NCBI GenBank assembly: GCA_016648135.1
Contig: JADDOH010010987.1
Span: forward strand, 1-64,000
Length of the DNA: 64,000 bases
Source of the DNA: Agrypnia vestita
Taxonomy: Eukaryota > Arthropoda > Insecta > Trichoptera > Phryganeidae
Direction: 5' to 3'
Of the stretch, positions 37,001 to 46,636 are shown piece by piece; position 1 is the first letter of the stretch, and each line of letters starts with the position of its first letter. The translations under genes were made by a program, and so were the position numbers. A model generated the notes under the pieces. The model was not told where the DNA came from. It was given only the letters and a program-made list of their open reading frames with translations, and did not search any database.

Positions 37001-37616
37001 CAGTGATGATTGTTTGTGGTAGTTTGTTCGCGTATTATAATAAAATATATCTTTGGAACGCGTTGACAATGAAATTCATGTGTATCAACTTTCTGAAAGT
37101 AAAATTAAGGCATCTCAAAAACTAACAAATTTAGAGAATTTTTAATTTGCGTTTTGCATGATTAATTTTGTCCCGTCCGGTGGAGTTGCGTGACGTCATC
37201 TCTCGTACCCGGTGTACTTCGCAGCTCGTGCTCTGGCGACCAGCTATGCGGACGCGTGACGTCAGAGGCGAGTGGGAGGTCATTTCGCGCTAAAATACAC
37301 TAACGTTAATACGCTTTTTCTCCGTTATTTATTGACATGATCCAATATTATTTTCACTTGTTTATTAGTTTTAATCCATTTAGTTAAATGTAGTGTTATC
37401 AACATCATGAAACTTATCCATTTATTGTTTTAGACTGGCCATCTTTACATCCAAAACTACGAGATTGGACTGGAATCCTTACCTAAAAACTTTCCCCTGT
37501 CGAGATGGCGCTTCAACCTGACTGCGAGTCTCACCACTTCGATGAAGCCGATCGGAATTCTCAGCGTTATCCTGAATATTCAATATGGTCCAGCACGTAA
37601 CAGATCCAGGTCGTAA
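31040..37616 (+). CDS. Secreted DUF1091 (DM8)-like protein, copy 3, four exons
   Basis: The exons are 31040-31102, 33842-34000, 35100-35255 and 37434-37616 (TAA), all GT-AG and phase 0. The 186-residue product has signal peptide MKNSIPFLVVLYLSYSS and exon 2 ERITIVYMDPEYVSDVQG. The mature cysteines are in KVCDIL and EKCPL. Exon 4 reads TGHLYIQNYEIG, an N-L-T sequon and ARNRSRS. It is the most diverged exon 3 of the three (FKKSFIWMSDK), and its basic tail has N for K. Intron 1 carries a MITE (31252-31639), the conserved hairpin (31802-31985) and an R1-like LINE end (32802-33439). Intron 2 carries a hammerhead-like motif. Intron 3 carries two tandem MITEs and the conserved TGACGTCA pair. Family role as for copy 1. 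Confidence 0.78.
31252..31639. mobile_element. MITE with ~58-bp terminal inverted repeats
   Basis: The left arm (tgtctggatctttaagatct, 31252-31310) and right arm (31581-31639) are nearly perfect reverse complements. The 388-bp element has no coding capacity. It is inserted in intron 1 of copy 3 and absent from the other copies. Confidence 0.8.
31802..31985. repeat. Intronic foldback hairpin, copy 3
   Basis: Same structure as 2404-2583, with arms of about 80 bases around ggatgtgttgagattatcac and its complement. Confidence 0.75.
32789..33452 (+). mobile_element. R1-like LINE 3' fragment with 13-bp target duplication
   Basis: TGTGGAGACTTGA occurs at 32789-32801 and 33440-33452, bracketing a 638-bp insert that is absent from unit 0a at the same place (about 3535). 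The insert begins with a coding tail reading NTPEHILWDCALLRDARED, the E-x-x-x-H-x-L...C block at the C-terminus of R1-type LINE proteins. A GC-balanced 3' UTR follows. The element is heavily 5'-truncated. Confidence 0.85.
34140..34385 (-). mobile_element. Penelope-type terminal repeat remnant with hammerhead-like core
   Basis: The segment closely matches 39545-39700. On the - strand it reads CTGACGA (34215-34221), a 6-bp stem GAAGCC/GGCTTC with ATT loop, and GAAA (34195-34198). No protein-coding part remains. It lies in intron 2 of DUF1091-like copy 3. Confidence 0.6.
36199..36702. mobile_element. Two MITEs in tandem
   Basis: Two head-to-tail copies, about 36199-36446 and 36447-36702, each carry inverted ends (gggtataaaa-gcaaaggcagcaatatcc-type). 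They interrupt intron 3 of copy 3 after taattatat; copy 1 is uninterrupted at the corresponding place (about 14745). Confidence 0.8.
37191..37264. promoter_or_regulatory. Paired TGACGTCA palindromes, intron 3 of copy 3
   Basis: Perfect palindromes at 37191-37198 and 37257-37264, 66 bases start to start, the second 170 bases before exon 4. Confidence 0.5.
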
Positions 37617-37705
37617 TATGATAAACTGAATTGTTTTTTTATATCAAATATATCAATTAATTTACTTATGTGTCACTGTGGTGCAACAAATATGTGATTT
37701 TTTTC

Positions 37706-37711
37706 AATAAA
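37706..37711 (+). terminator. Poly-A signal, copy 3
   Basis: AATAAA lies 90 bases after the stop codon. Confidence 0.6.
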
Positions 37712-37719
37712 CCAAACAT

Positions 37720-38430
37720 TGTGCTACATATAAAAGTTAGTTTGATTTTCATCATGACTATTGTTTCGAGAAGTGTACCCCATCATATCAATAGGTGTAA
37801 GCATCAACTAATTCGATGCAAAAAGCATTTTTTACCATATGTAATGAGCGTAATATCACGTAATACAAAATATACGAGTAATACAAAACTAATACAACAG
37901 ATCTTTCTATATCGTAAGTTGTTGTGGATAAGTTTGGTCTCTCACTGAATTCAAGAAAACAAATTAAAAGTCTTCGAAAATAAAGTCTGACACAAGACTT
38001 ACGGTTCAATACGAGATACTCCAACCGAAAATGAAAAATATTAAATAACCTGGAACTAAGCTACTAATGTCTGTGTTAATATTAAATTTGTAGTGGTGAT
38101 TTTTTATGAGGTAGAACTTTTATCCAAACCGCCACCACTTAATTGCTAGGTAAGTATCTTAACCACTACACTACAAACGCGTCAATTCTGGAAGAATAGT
38201 TGATATGTGAGTCAGGATTTACGCTATAATAAAATATAAAAGCTGTATAAAGATTTGATGTTCTTTTAAACACATTATACAATATCTACACTCTTCAAAT
38301 AGAGATTTCAAAATTGGTTTTACCGAAAGTTTACAATTCCTACTGCAAGCAGTGACTGGGAGTTATTTTAAGTACGAAAGAAAAAATATATCAAACGAGA
38401 TCGTACAGAAAAAAACATAAATAGGGTGAA
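37720..38430. other. Intergenic DNA between the array and the cuticular gene
   Basis: I see no gene or clear repeat. The two genes converge here (+ strand copy 3, - strand cuticular gene). Confidence 0.5.
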
Positions 38431-38435
38431 AATAA

Positions 38436-38441
38436 TTTATT
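38436..38441 (-). terminator. Poly-A signal of the cuticular gene
   Basis: AATAAA on the - strand lies about 65 bases after the stop codon at 38507. Confidence 0.7.
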
Positions 38442-38506
38442 TACAGCTTAGTTTAGGCACCTTACTCAATAAATAGATTCGGGTCGATCAAATAGTGAGG
38501 TAAGAC

Positions 38507-41424
38507 TTAATGATGGTAGGAATGGGTGGGGGCAGCATATCCGTGATAGGCGGGAGCGGCCTGGGCATATCCGTAGGCGGGGGCGGCGTGAGCATAGGCG
38601 GGAGCGGCCTGAGCGTACACGGGGGCGGCATGAGTATAAGCGGGGGCGGCCTGGGCGTAGGCAGGGACGGCATGAGCGTAAGCGGGGGCGGCATGAGCAT
38701 AGGCGGGGGCGGCCTGGGCATACACGGGGGCAGCAACCTTCACCACGGGCTTGATGGCAACGGCGTGCTGAGCGGGCTCACGGTGGACTACTGCGTTGAA
38801 ACCATTGTGCTCATCAGCAGTGTACTCCACAACGCGACGGCTTCCATCAGCTTCAATCAGAGAGTAAGATCCTTCAACGTTGTCGCCGTGACGGGTCTCA
38901 TGCTGGCTCTTGATATCTCCGGTGTGTTCATCATGGACGGAGTACTCGAAGTTATATTCAGCTGGAGAATCAGCGTATTGCTCTATAGGAGCGGCATAAG
39001 CAACCTTAGCGGGAGCGGCGTAATGGGCCTGGACTGGAGCGGCATACTGCACCTGGGCGGGTGCGGCATAGTGGACCTGTGCGGGAGCGGCATAGTGGAC
39101 CTGTGCGGGAGCGGCATAGTGGGCGACCTGCGAGGGAGCGGCATAGTGGGCAACCTGTGCGGGAGCTGCGTAGTGGGCTACTTGTGCTGGGGCAGCATAG
39201 TGAACCTGGGCAGGGGCGGCGTAGTGGGCGGGGGCGGAGTACTGAGCGATGGGAGCGAGCACTCCAGCGCGGGCTACAGCCAATACACAGGCGAATACGA
39301 CGTACTAGAAAAATTAAAAAACAAAAAAAACAAATTTTTTAAATCATTAACTTAAGTGAAAAATAATAATTAATTAATAAATACTTATGAAAGTGTTAGA
39401 CGATTATTTTACGATTTTGATTTATTTACCATAATTAATTAATTTTAAAGAAAAAAGTCTAATCAATATTTAAAAATGTTTAAACAGATAACATTAGTTT
39501 CTTCTTCAAATATAGCAAATTTATTTTGTGGTAACATAATTATAATTAATATAAATTAACTATGTTAAAACCACTTATTTATTGAAAATAATTCAACATG
39601 TTTCGAAGCCAATGGCTTCTTCGTCAGGATAACAAAAATAATATTTAAAAATCGAAGTATAGATCAAAATATTAAAAAGTTATATATATTTTATATTATC
39701 ATTTTCCTTATATAACTTTTTAATATTTTGGTCCGTACTTCGATTTTTAAATATTATTTTTGTTATCCTGACGAAGAAGCCATTGGTTTCGAAACATGTT
39801 GAATTTTTTTCAATAAATATGTGGTTTTAACAAAGTTAATTTAGATAACATTAGGTACATCACATTGTTTTATTAAACATTATGACAAAGATATCAACGT
39901 TTAATATAAAAGAATTTTAATATGTTATTGGTTCATTGTAATTTATTAATTTTTAATCCAAAAAAATGTATACATATACTCTATTACATTAAAAAATATA
40001 AAATAAAATGTAATAACTAGATTTTATACTGATATTTACACATAGAGCGAGAAAGTTCTTTATAAATCATTTTTAATTGTCAAATCACTCCACTTTTTCG
40101 AAAACAATGACTGTAGATTTTAATACTGCATTTGCCCTAAGTTAAGTGCAAACTTTATTTTGTGCGTATTTACATATTATATATAAAATAATTTATTTTT
40201 AATATTCGGAATAAACCATTCGTTATAAATGTTCTTAATGATTTAATTATTTAAATAAACTATAAGGCTCTAAAAAGAAAATATAACACAAATAAAATTA
40301 TGTCATAATTGGTTTAAACAATGGGCACTATTTAAGAATTTTTGGATAGATTTTTTTTTTTTTATATATTCATTATTATTTTTTTGGATATTTATTACAT
40401 TGTAGATATGCCAAACTTCACAGCAGTTTACGAAAGAAAATAATGTTTATTAATTAGCTTTTTCTCACCATTTTTTAATATTGGCAACTATATAATTTAA
40501 GAATTTTCATTTACAGATATTATTTGTTATCATTGTTACGTAAAATATTAAGTCTTTTACTTTTAAATGAAAAATTAGTTCTCATGTCAAAAAGGGGACA
40601 TAAAAATTACAATTTTGTTATTGAAACGTTAGATATAAATAGTAAAAAATATTTTTTTAAATTATAACAAATTATTATAATTTGTGCCCTTAAATAAATG
40701 TCATTATCTTGTATGGGGTGTAACAGAGATAGTCCACAATACCTTATCTTAGGTATTATGAACTAGCTCTTATGCTGCTTATATTATGAGTTGAAACTTT
40801 TCAAGTAACAATGTCTTAATACCAATAGTTATGGAGAAACGCGACTTCAAATTTAGCATTTTTTCAATATTATTAGCAGGAAAACGCTATACTCAAAGTT
40901 ACTCGTAAGTATAGAATATAAGAATTTATACCCTTCAATACAAGTCATATATATTAATTTGAACCTTGCAAAAATTTTAAATGTAAGGTTTTTATTATTT
41001 TATTTGAATTATTTTAAAGTGATTGAAGTTTTAATTTTCAAAACAGGTTACTTTAATGATAGTTCAACATTTTACGGAAAATGAGACGTAAATATTGAAA
41101 AAAAAAAACACAAAATTTATCTCCATCACTACAGATATAAGGACATTGTTTTTCTTGAAAATTTTCGAATTTAGGCAGAAATAAAGTATTGTGGACTAAC
41201 TCTGTTACACCCTGTATATATCATATAACATGTGTACCTACTGCTGTTGATTTCCTAAGTGAAATTTTAAATAGGTTTGCGATTTTCATAATTCACTTAC
41301 ATCTTAAATGATTAATTGTGTAGTATTGTTATAATTATGTCAGTTTAATTTAATACATAGTTTTCCATCCGCAATATATATCTAACACTGTTGAACTCAC
41401 TGAATCACTTACCTTGAATGCCAT
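38507..41424 (-). CDS. RR-2 cuticular protein (CPR family), two exons
   Basis: Exon 1 coding part is 41413-41424 (MAFK, then gtaagt). Exon 2 is 38507-39304, starting after tttttctag and ending TAA. The 269-residue secreted structural protein has a signal peptide ([18 protein letters not shown]). An N-terminal repeat block of HYAAPAQV units spans residues 30-115. An extended Rebers-Riddiford RR-2 chitin-binding domain follows at residues 120-181 ([46 protein letters not shown]). The C-terminal block has [15 protein letters not shown] repeats and ends SYHH. A very short first coding exon is usual for insect CPR genes. The protein is expected in the extracellular chitin matrix of hard cuticle. 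The intron holds a hammerhead-like inverted pair and a MITE. Coding DNA is much more GC-rich than its surroundings. Confidence 0.95.
39595..39627 (-). ncRNA. Hammerhead-like motif (left member of pair)
   Basis: The - strand has CTGACGA (39621-39627), an extra A, stem GAAGCC/GGCTTC with ATT loop, GAAA (39601-39604), then ACATGT as a palindromic stem III candidate. The order matches a hammerhead core except for the one extra nucleotide before stem II. Activity is unproven. Confidence 0.45.
39768..39800 (+). ncRNA. Hammerhead-like motif (right member of pair)
   Basis: CTGACGA (39768-39774), extra A, stem GAAGCC/GGTTTC (one G-T pair) with ATT loop, GAAA (39791-39794) and palindromic ACATGT. It is the inverted partner of 39595-39627. 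Confidence 0.45.
40714..41214. mobile_element. MITE with TA target duplication in the cuticular gene intron
   Basis: The terminal repeats gggtgtaacagag and agtccacaatac at the left are mirrored at the right (gtattgtggact, ctctgttacaccc). TA flanks both sides (40712-40713 and 41215-41216). The inner arms resemble the element at 43081-43527. At 501 bp it has no coding capacity. Confidence 0.8.
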
Positions 41425-41500
41425 TTTGTCTGATTAACTATCTCAAGTGAACTGTGACATCCGTAACGCATCGGCCGCTTATATAGTCAGTCTAGTTCTC
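41425..41500 (-). promoter_or_regulatory. Cuticular gene promoter
   Basis: On the - strand TATATAAG (41479-41486) lies about 30 bases upstream of a cAGTT initiator-like site near 41454, then a 5' UTR of about 30 bases and ATG at 41424. A GC-rich patch (41505-41650) lies immediately upstream. Confidence 0.75.
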
Positions 41501-41699
41501 CTCTCCCCTCCCCGGCTCCATCTCAGGAGCGAGACACCTAATCTAGGATGTGTGCTGCCCAGCGCCACCTTGGTCCAGGTCGCGGAGGCTTCGCGGCCTG
41601 GTCGATGACCAATCCCTCGAGGCTCGCAACGGCCTTGGCAGTTCATAAGGTAAGTACAATTCTCAGAAATTTTAATTTGATAATTCATCGCCGACAACG

Positions 41700-42300
41700 G
41701 TATCAATCGCCGTTGTAAAAATACTAAATATTGCTTTGTGCTTTGTACGCCTAGTCAGATTTTAATATTATACCTATAACAGGATACGGATACGGAATCA
41801 ATAAAAAATGTTACCTACTGCAAAATAAATCTATTAAAAATACAATTCTATGTGAAGACAATAGCGGCGTGAAGTCAATATTTTGAAATAAAGTATATTT
41901 CTTCCTTAAGTATAATTTCTATACTAATTATAATTATATTAAGTATAACTCTGTTGTAACTCTATTTATGGATGTCAGTAACAAGTTAAATCACATACTC
42001 ATTATGTATGTGACTTAACTTCTTACTGACACAGCGAACATATATATTCTATATTAGTTCTTCAATACTTTCTTCTTCTTTACAATTATATTTGTTAGCA
42101 ATATTGTTAAATAATATAAGTTGATGCATAAATATCGGTCGTTTTTTTACGACATTTTTCTTTTAATTTGATGTTTAATTGTTATAATATAAATTAATTG
42201 TTCGAAGATTATTTTTTCTTCTGTATGAAGGCTTGAACTTTGTGGTGACATTATTATTAAAATAAAACACAAATCACTTTGTTTTCACCACTTTATTAGA
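41700..42300. other. AT-rich intergenic DNA
   Basis: No gene is seen. A short inverted repeat (gtcagtaac-aagttaaatcacata and its complement, about 41972-42033) is present. Confidence 0.45.
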
Positions 42301-42310
42301 TTATACAATC

Positions 42311-42343
42311 TACATGTTTCGAGAACAATGTTCTCTCCTTCAG
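42311..42343 (-). ncRNA. Degenerate hammerhead-like motif
   Basis: The - strand has CTGAAGG (last core base changed from A to G), an extra A, stem GAGAAC/GTTCTC with ATT loop, GAAA, then ACATGTA. It is a different family from 39595 by stem sequence, with the same architecture. Confidence 0.4.
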
Positions 42344-42394
42344 GATTGTTTGTGTACTTGTTTTTGTGTTATAATATAATTCTTTAATAGGTTT

Positions 42395-42730
42395 ATAAAT
42401 TTAAAATTCGCTTCGAAAACCATACACATCAACATCTTTATGCCACATTATTTCAACGATCTTTTCGATGAAGGAACGATTAACGAAAGGGCATGCCAAA
42501 AGTGGTTTGTTCGCTTCAAAGCTGGTAGTATCAGCGTAGACGATAAGTCAGGAAAGGATCGATCTTCGAATTTTGATGAGGCCTTTATGGCCGTTGTGGA
42601 AGAGAACGAAGGTTGCACCACTAAAACACTGGACACTCTTCGTCCGCAAAATCGACCAAGCAAATGGGAAGCATTAGGTAAATTACGGTCATGGTGACCA
42701 CATATATGCTCCCGAATGATAATTGTACAA
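42395..42730 (+). pseudogene. Mariner transposase N-terminal fragment
   Basis: The translation contains YFNDLFDEGTINERACQKWF and a continuing RFKAG...DDKSGKDR...FDEAFMAVVEEN stretch. This is the N-terminal helix-turn-helix region of a mauritiana/SETMAR-type mariner transposase (compare the usual E-x-x-C-Q-x-W-F-x-R-F). The frame decays after ALGKLRSW, and no catalytic region follows. It is a second mariner lineage, different from 10296-11579. Confidence 0.8.
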
Positions 42731-42797
42731 AACAGAGATTTTATTTTCGTTTTTGATTATGAATAATTGATAGTATTTTATTTAAAAAGGCTGATTA

Positions 42798-43697
42798 TTA
42801 AAGGCGTCCCTCTCTATAAAAAGGATCTACATGCATTAGGAAAGAAAAAAAACACTTAGTGAAATAAACAACCATAATTTCAGATTTTATTCACTTTTTA
42901 ATGTACACTATACAAATTTTCTTAATGTCAAATTAAGTCCATAATTGACAAATGAATACTAGCTTAACTTGTCAATTGTGGACATTGTTTTACGTTTTTT
43001 TTTATTTATTCATGTTAAGTAACCTCAGCTACATCGACGAACTGCCGGCATCCGTCGTATTTGTTACTACCATATGAATACAGGGTTATTTGGAAAATAT
43101 TAATAACCTCGCAGGACTATATTTCTGCCTTAATTATAAGTAAAAAATGTTCAAGCGACCGTGATATTTCTGACTTTTTTTTTAAAAACGTAGAACTATC
43201 ATTACAGTAACTTATATCGAAAATAAAAAATTCATTCCCTTTCATACAAGTGAAATGAAATGTAAAAAATTTCGAATTCCAATAAGAAATTTTTCAAGCT
43301 GTTTATCATTTCATTAAACTTGTATTTAAACGAATGAATTTTTCATAATCGACATAAGTTACTGTAATGATATTCCAACGTATTACAAAAAATAAGTCAG
43401 AAATATTGAAAAAAATACAAAATTTGATGTCGCATATCTCCATAACTAATAACTTTAAGATTTTCGACTCATAATCAAGGCAGGAGTAAAGTCCTGCGAG
43501 GTTATTAATGTTATCCAAATAATCCTGTATAGGTAAACACTTTTTCCATGGTAGCCAACTTTTGGTGTCGAATTTCGTCAAGATTGAGTTGGAATCATGA
43601 TAAATAAAATACCGCACTTGGTGCATACTGTTGAGTAGACCATTTAAAAAAAATCAAATCACTTGGTGACCTGATGTAGTGCCATTTTTGTGGGACG
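42798..43697. mobile_element. Probable DNA transposon remnant with nested MITE
   Basis: aaaggcgtccc at the left (about 42798) and gggacgcctt at the right (to about 43697) are inverted ends. They enclose about 900 bp that includes the MITE at 43081-43527. A target duplication is not clear. Confidence 0.45.
43081..43527. mobile_element. Complete MITE with TA target duplication
   Basis: Inverted ends of more than 60 bases (cagggttatttggaaaatat, attaataacctcgcaggac and their complements) are flanked by TA (43079-43080 and 43528-43529). The inner arms also pair. It is the reference copy for the partial ones at 9321, 17160 and 62263. Confidence 0.85.
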
Positions 43698-43802
43698 CCT
43701 TCAATTAAAGATAATAAAATTATTGAAATGTCTCATTAAAGATGGTTTTCTAGAGATACAAAAATATCTTGATACGAATTTGTGTAGCAAGTATTTAATA
43801 CA

Positions 43803-46316
43803 TTGTCACGTGATCGTGGCTTTGGGAGACAAATGAAGACTGGAAATTAATCAGCGATTTATTAATAGATGATTAATAAATTATTAAATGGGCAATGTCA
43901 CTTCACAGTCAAAGGCACGAATTAAACTATTACACTATTATTTAAATCACACTATTTCGAAATTTAATACGCCTCTATAAACCCTTTATTATCGCTGGGG
44001 AACACTTTCGAGAATTTTTGTTCAAATATCGCACGTAAGTATTTCGATTTAAATCTGTGCGCCACTAGTATCTCACACTCGTTGGTAACACGGATCGCCA
44101 CGGCTTGTCGCTAATCTCGCACTGGCAGAAACGTCACAATAAAAGTAAACTATGAAACATATTGGCTTTCCAAACATTCCAGACACTTGTAGTATGTTCC
44201 CCTCACTTCCTGACTTTTCCAGAGTGTGGTAGTGTGTTCCAGAAGTGGTAGTGTGTTCCAGAATGTAATGGAGTGTGATAGAAACTTCGAAAGTTTTGTT
44301 CCATATTGACATATTACGAGGGACTCCAATCATGTGCAAATTTCTCCAAATTATATCGTCACGTTACAATATATATATATACTAGCAACACCAACAACAT
44401 TCGCGAGATGAAAATATTTATTCGCCGTGCATAGTTATGTCTAAAACAATAAAATTACGAATGATTTACCATCTTGCCTGTCAACAGTTGCGGGCCAATC
44501 AAGCAGACCAAATAATTCATCGTTAGGTACCTCCAAATAGAAAGAGATAGTGCTCTGACAAGCCTTGCGAGCTGCAATTATTTCTGTTCCACATTTCGTC
44601 CAGTAATGGCACTCTTAAATATGCACGCTGTAACCAGAAACCTCTGCGCTAATATCAAATAACACGACTATTATGCAGGGCGTTTTTTACGTAATTTTTG
44701 GTGGCTCCATATTGTCCTCATTGTGCATTTTTAATATCATTAACTCCACGTTATATTGAAATGAATTTATAAAAATAAATCTTTCTAAAATTCACTGCAC
44801 TGCGGCTACTAAAATGCGACTACTAAAATACCAAAACATTCATGGCGTGAGATACAATGTCAATCACATTGTATCTCTTAGTTGATTATGTTGAGACAAA
44901 TTTTAGTGTACACGTGTTGAGATTTTCAAAAAACTCAAAGATCATAATTGAACCATTGTGAGTGCACGCGGTTTTTTTACATGTGTTTGGTGGTTTACAA
45001 AAGTCGATATTTCTATCCAAAATATCAAGTGAGGATAAATTCCGCATCTCTTAAATTTACTTCATATACCTACCCCTTCATGAGAGGCCCTCGTAGCCCA
45101 GTTCCCCGGTTCGATTCCCGGTGATGTTACAGTACATTTATGTGATTTTCTCAAGCCTGAGTGTTTTTGTGCTTCGTTTTAGTAATTGGGCTTCTTGATC
45201 TGTTGAAGCTTCAAAGATAAATTTAAAAAATTTTGTATGGAACCGCTTCCTTCTTTTATATTCTTACGCATAAAACCGCCTAATTGTATCATACCGCCTA
45301 ATTGTATAAAACCGCCTAATTATATCAAACCGTGTGATTGCTAAAAGTGAAGAGTGATATGTTTGAGAAGTATTATAAAGCAAATAGTGGCAGTTTTAAA
45401 ATTAATAACTCTTTTTGTTGTACGTTTTAAAATCAATCGATAAAAATTATATCAATTTTACAGTCTCCTCTCTGACAAAAAAATCTCGGTAATGTCCGTT
45501 GCGAAGTGGAGGTTTTATTTCTGATGCCCTCACTTACTAATAAACTGAGGAACAATATTGACAACAAAAATTATTTGTAAAATGTTACCAGTTTAATCAT
45601 GTTGAATATATGTTTCCAGGCGCTTCTATAATTTAACTTTTAAACATTTTTTAATATTGTACTTGGTAGTAAATTGCTTTAGATTAGGAAATATTCGCAC
45701 ATTGCAAATATTCAATCTACAATTTAAATATAATATAACGAAATGAATTGCACACTATCCGAATCCCTTATAATATGTCACTTTGGAACGACACTATGGA
45801 ACCCTCTAGAACTTTCTAAAACACTCTAGACCTATCTCTCATATTCGGGAAACGTCTACAATCATCATCTTGGACATCATGTTCTTAGACACACACAAGA
45901 ATGTATAGAATAATCCAGGAGATTCGAATAACCAACATGTTTCGTATAAAAGAACGGAACCAGTGCCACGGCGATTCGTTGTAATATTTTGATTTTTTTA
46001 CCTATGCGATATTAGCAATAAACCGTAGCGAAAACAGTTAGCATCACGCGTTGTAAGACAAGCGACCGATAATTAAGTGGAGTGCCTACCTTTGGACGAT
46101 AGAGAAAAGAATTTTCTCGAATGTGTTACCCAGTGATAATTAAGTATTCACAGACGAGTGATAAATTGCGAAATAGTGTAATTAAAGAAAAGTGTTAAAA
46201 TTAAAAGCGTGTCCAGTGACTTTGCCAATTTATTAAAATAATGGATCACAAATGAATAAATCCTTAATTCATTTCCAGTACTTTCATTTGTCTCCCAAAG
46301 CCACGTCACGTGACAA
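43803..46316. mobile_element. Long-TIR element of about 2.5 kb
   Basis: The ends ttgtcacgtga-tcgtggctttgggagacaaatga (left) and the reverse complement at 46265-46316 pair over about 50 bases. Looser pairing continues inward (cactcgttggtaacac against gtgttacccagtg; gccacggcttgtcgc against gcgaccg/gccacggcg). No transposase frame is visible, so it is non-autonomous or decayed. The right arm shares motifs with the dispersed repeat at 5398, 8855, 16862 and 19545. A partial tRNA-like ggttcgattcccgg lies at about 45100. Confidence 0.6.
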
Positions 46317-46636
46317 AATGAATAATAAGTTTACACAGTAATAAAAAAATTCCAACACTAAATAAATGTGTTTAATATATATTTTGATAACATACCCTAC
46401 ACAGCATACTTAATTAATTATATGTTATTCTTTTTGGGCTCCCTTAACAACATCTGCCTGTTTGCTGCGCGAAATTTTGTCCAGCTATGCATTGTTGTTT
46501 TGAAAAAATCCATTTAAAGGGTTCGAAAATTGACGTATTTAACTCAAATAAATGTACTGTTTGGACAAATACGTATTGACATGTTGCAAGGGTTAAAATA
46601 GTGGTTAGTGACCGCCGATGCACGAACACGAAGTTA

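Larger units (their letters stand above)
39545..39845. mobile_element. Head-to-head pair of Penelope-type terminal repeats
   Basis: The left half (39545-39690, - orientation) and right half (39695-39840, + orientation) are imperfect reverse complements. Each carries CTGACGA, a hairpin and GAAAC. The left half matches 34150-34300. No coding sequence lies between. It is in the intron of the cuticular gene. Confidence 0.65.

Noticed and set aside
38510..39355. Long + strand frame opposite the cuticular gene (281 codons, Gly-rich)
   Set aside because: It is the complement of the AAPA repeats of the RR-2 gene and has no domain of its own.
45070..45130. tRNA near ggttcgattcccgg
   Set aside because: Only A- and B-box-like parts are present, with no room for an anticodon arm.
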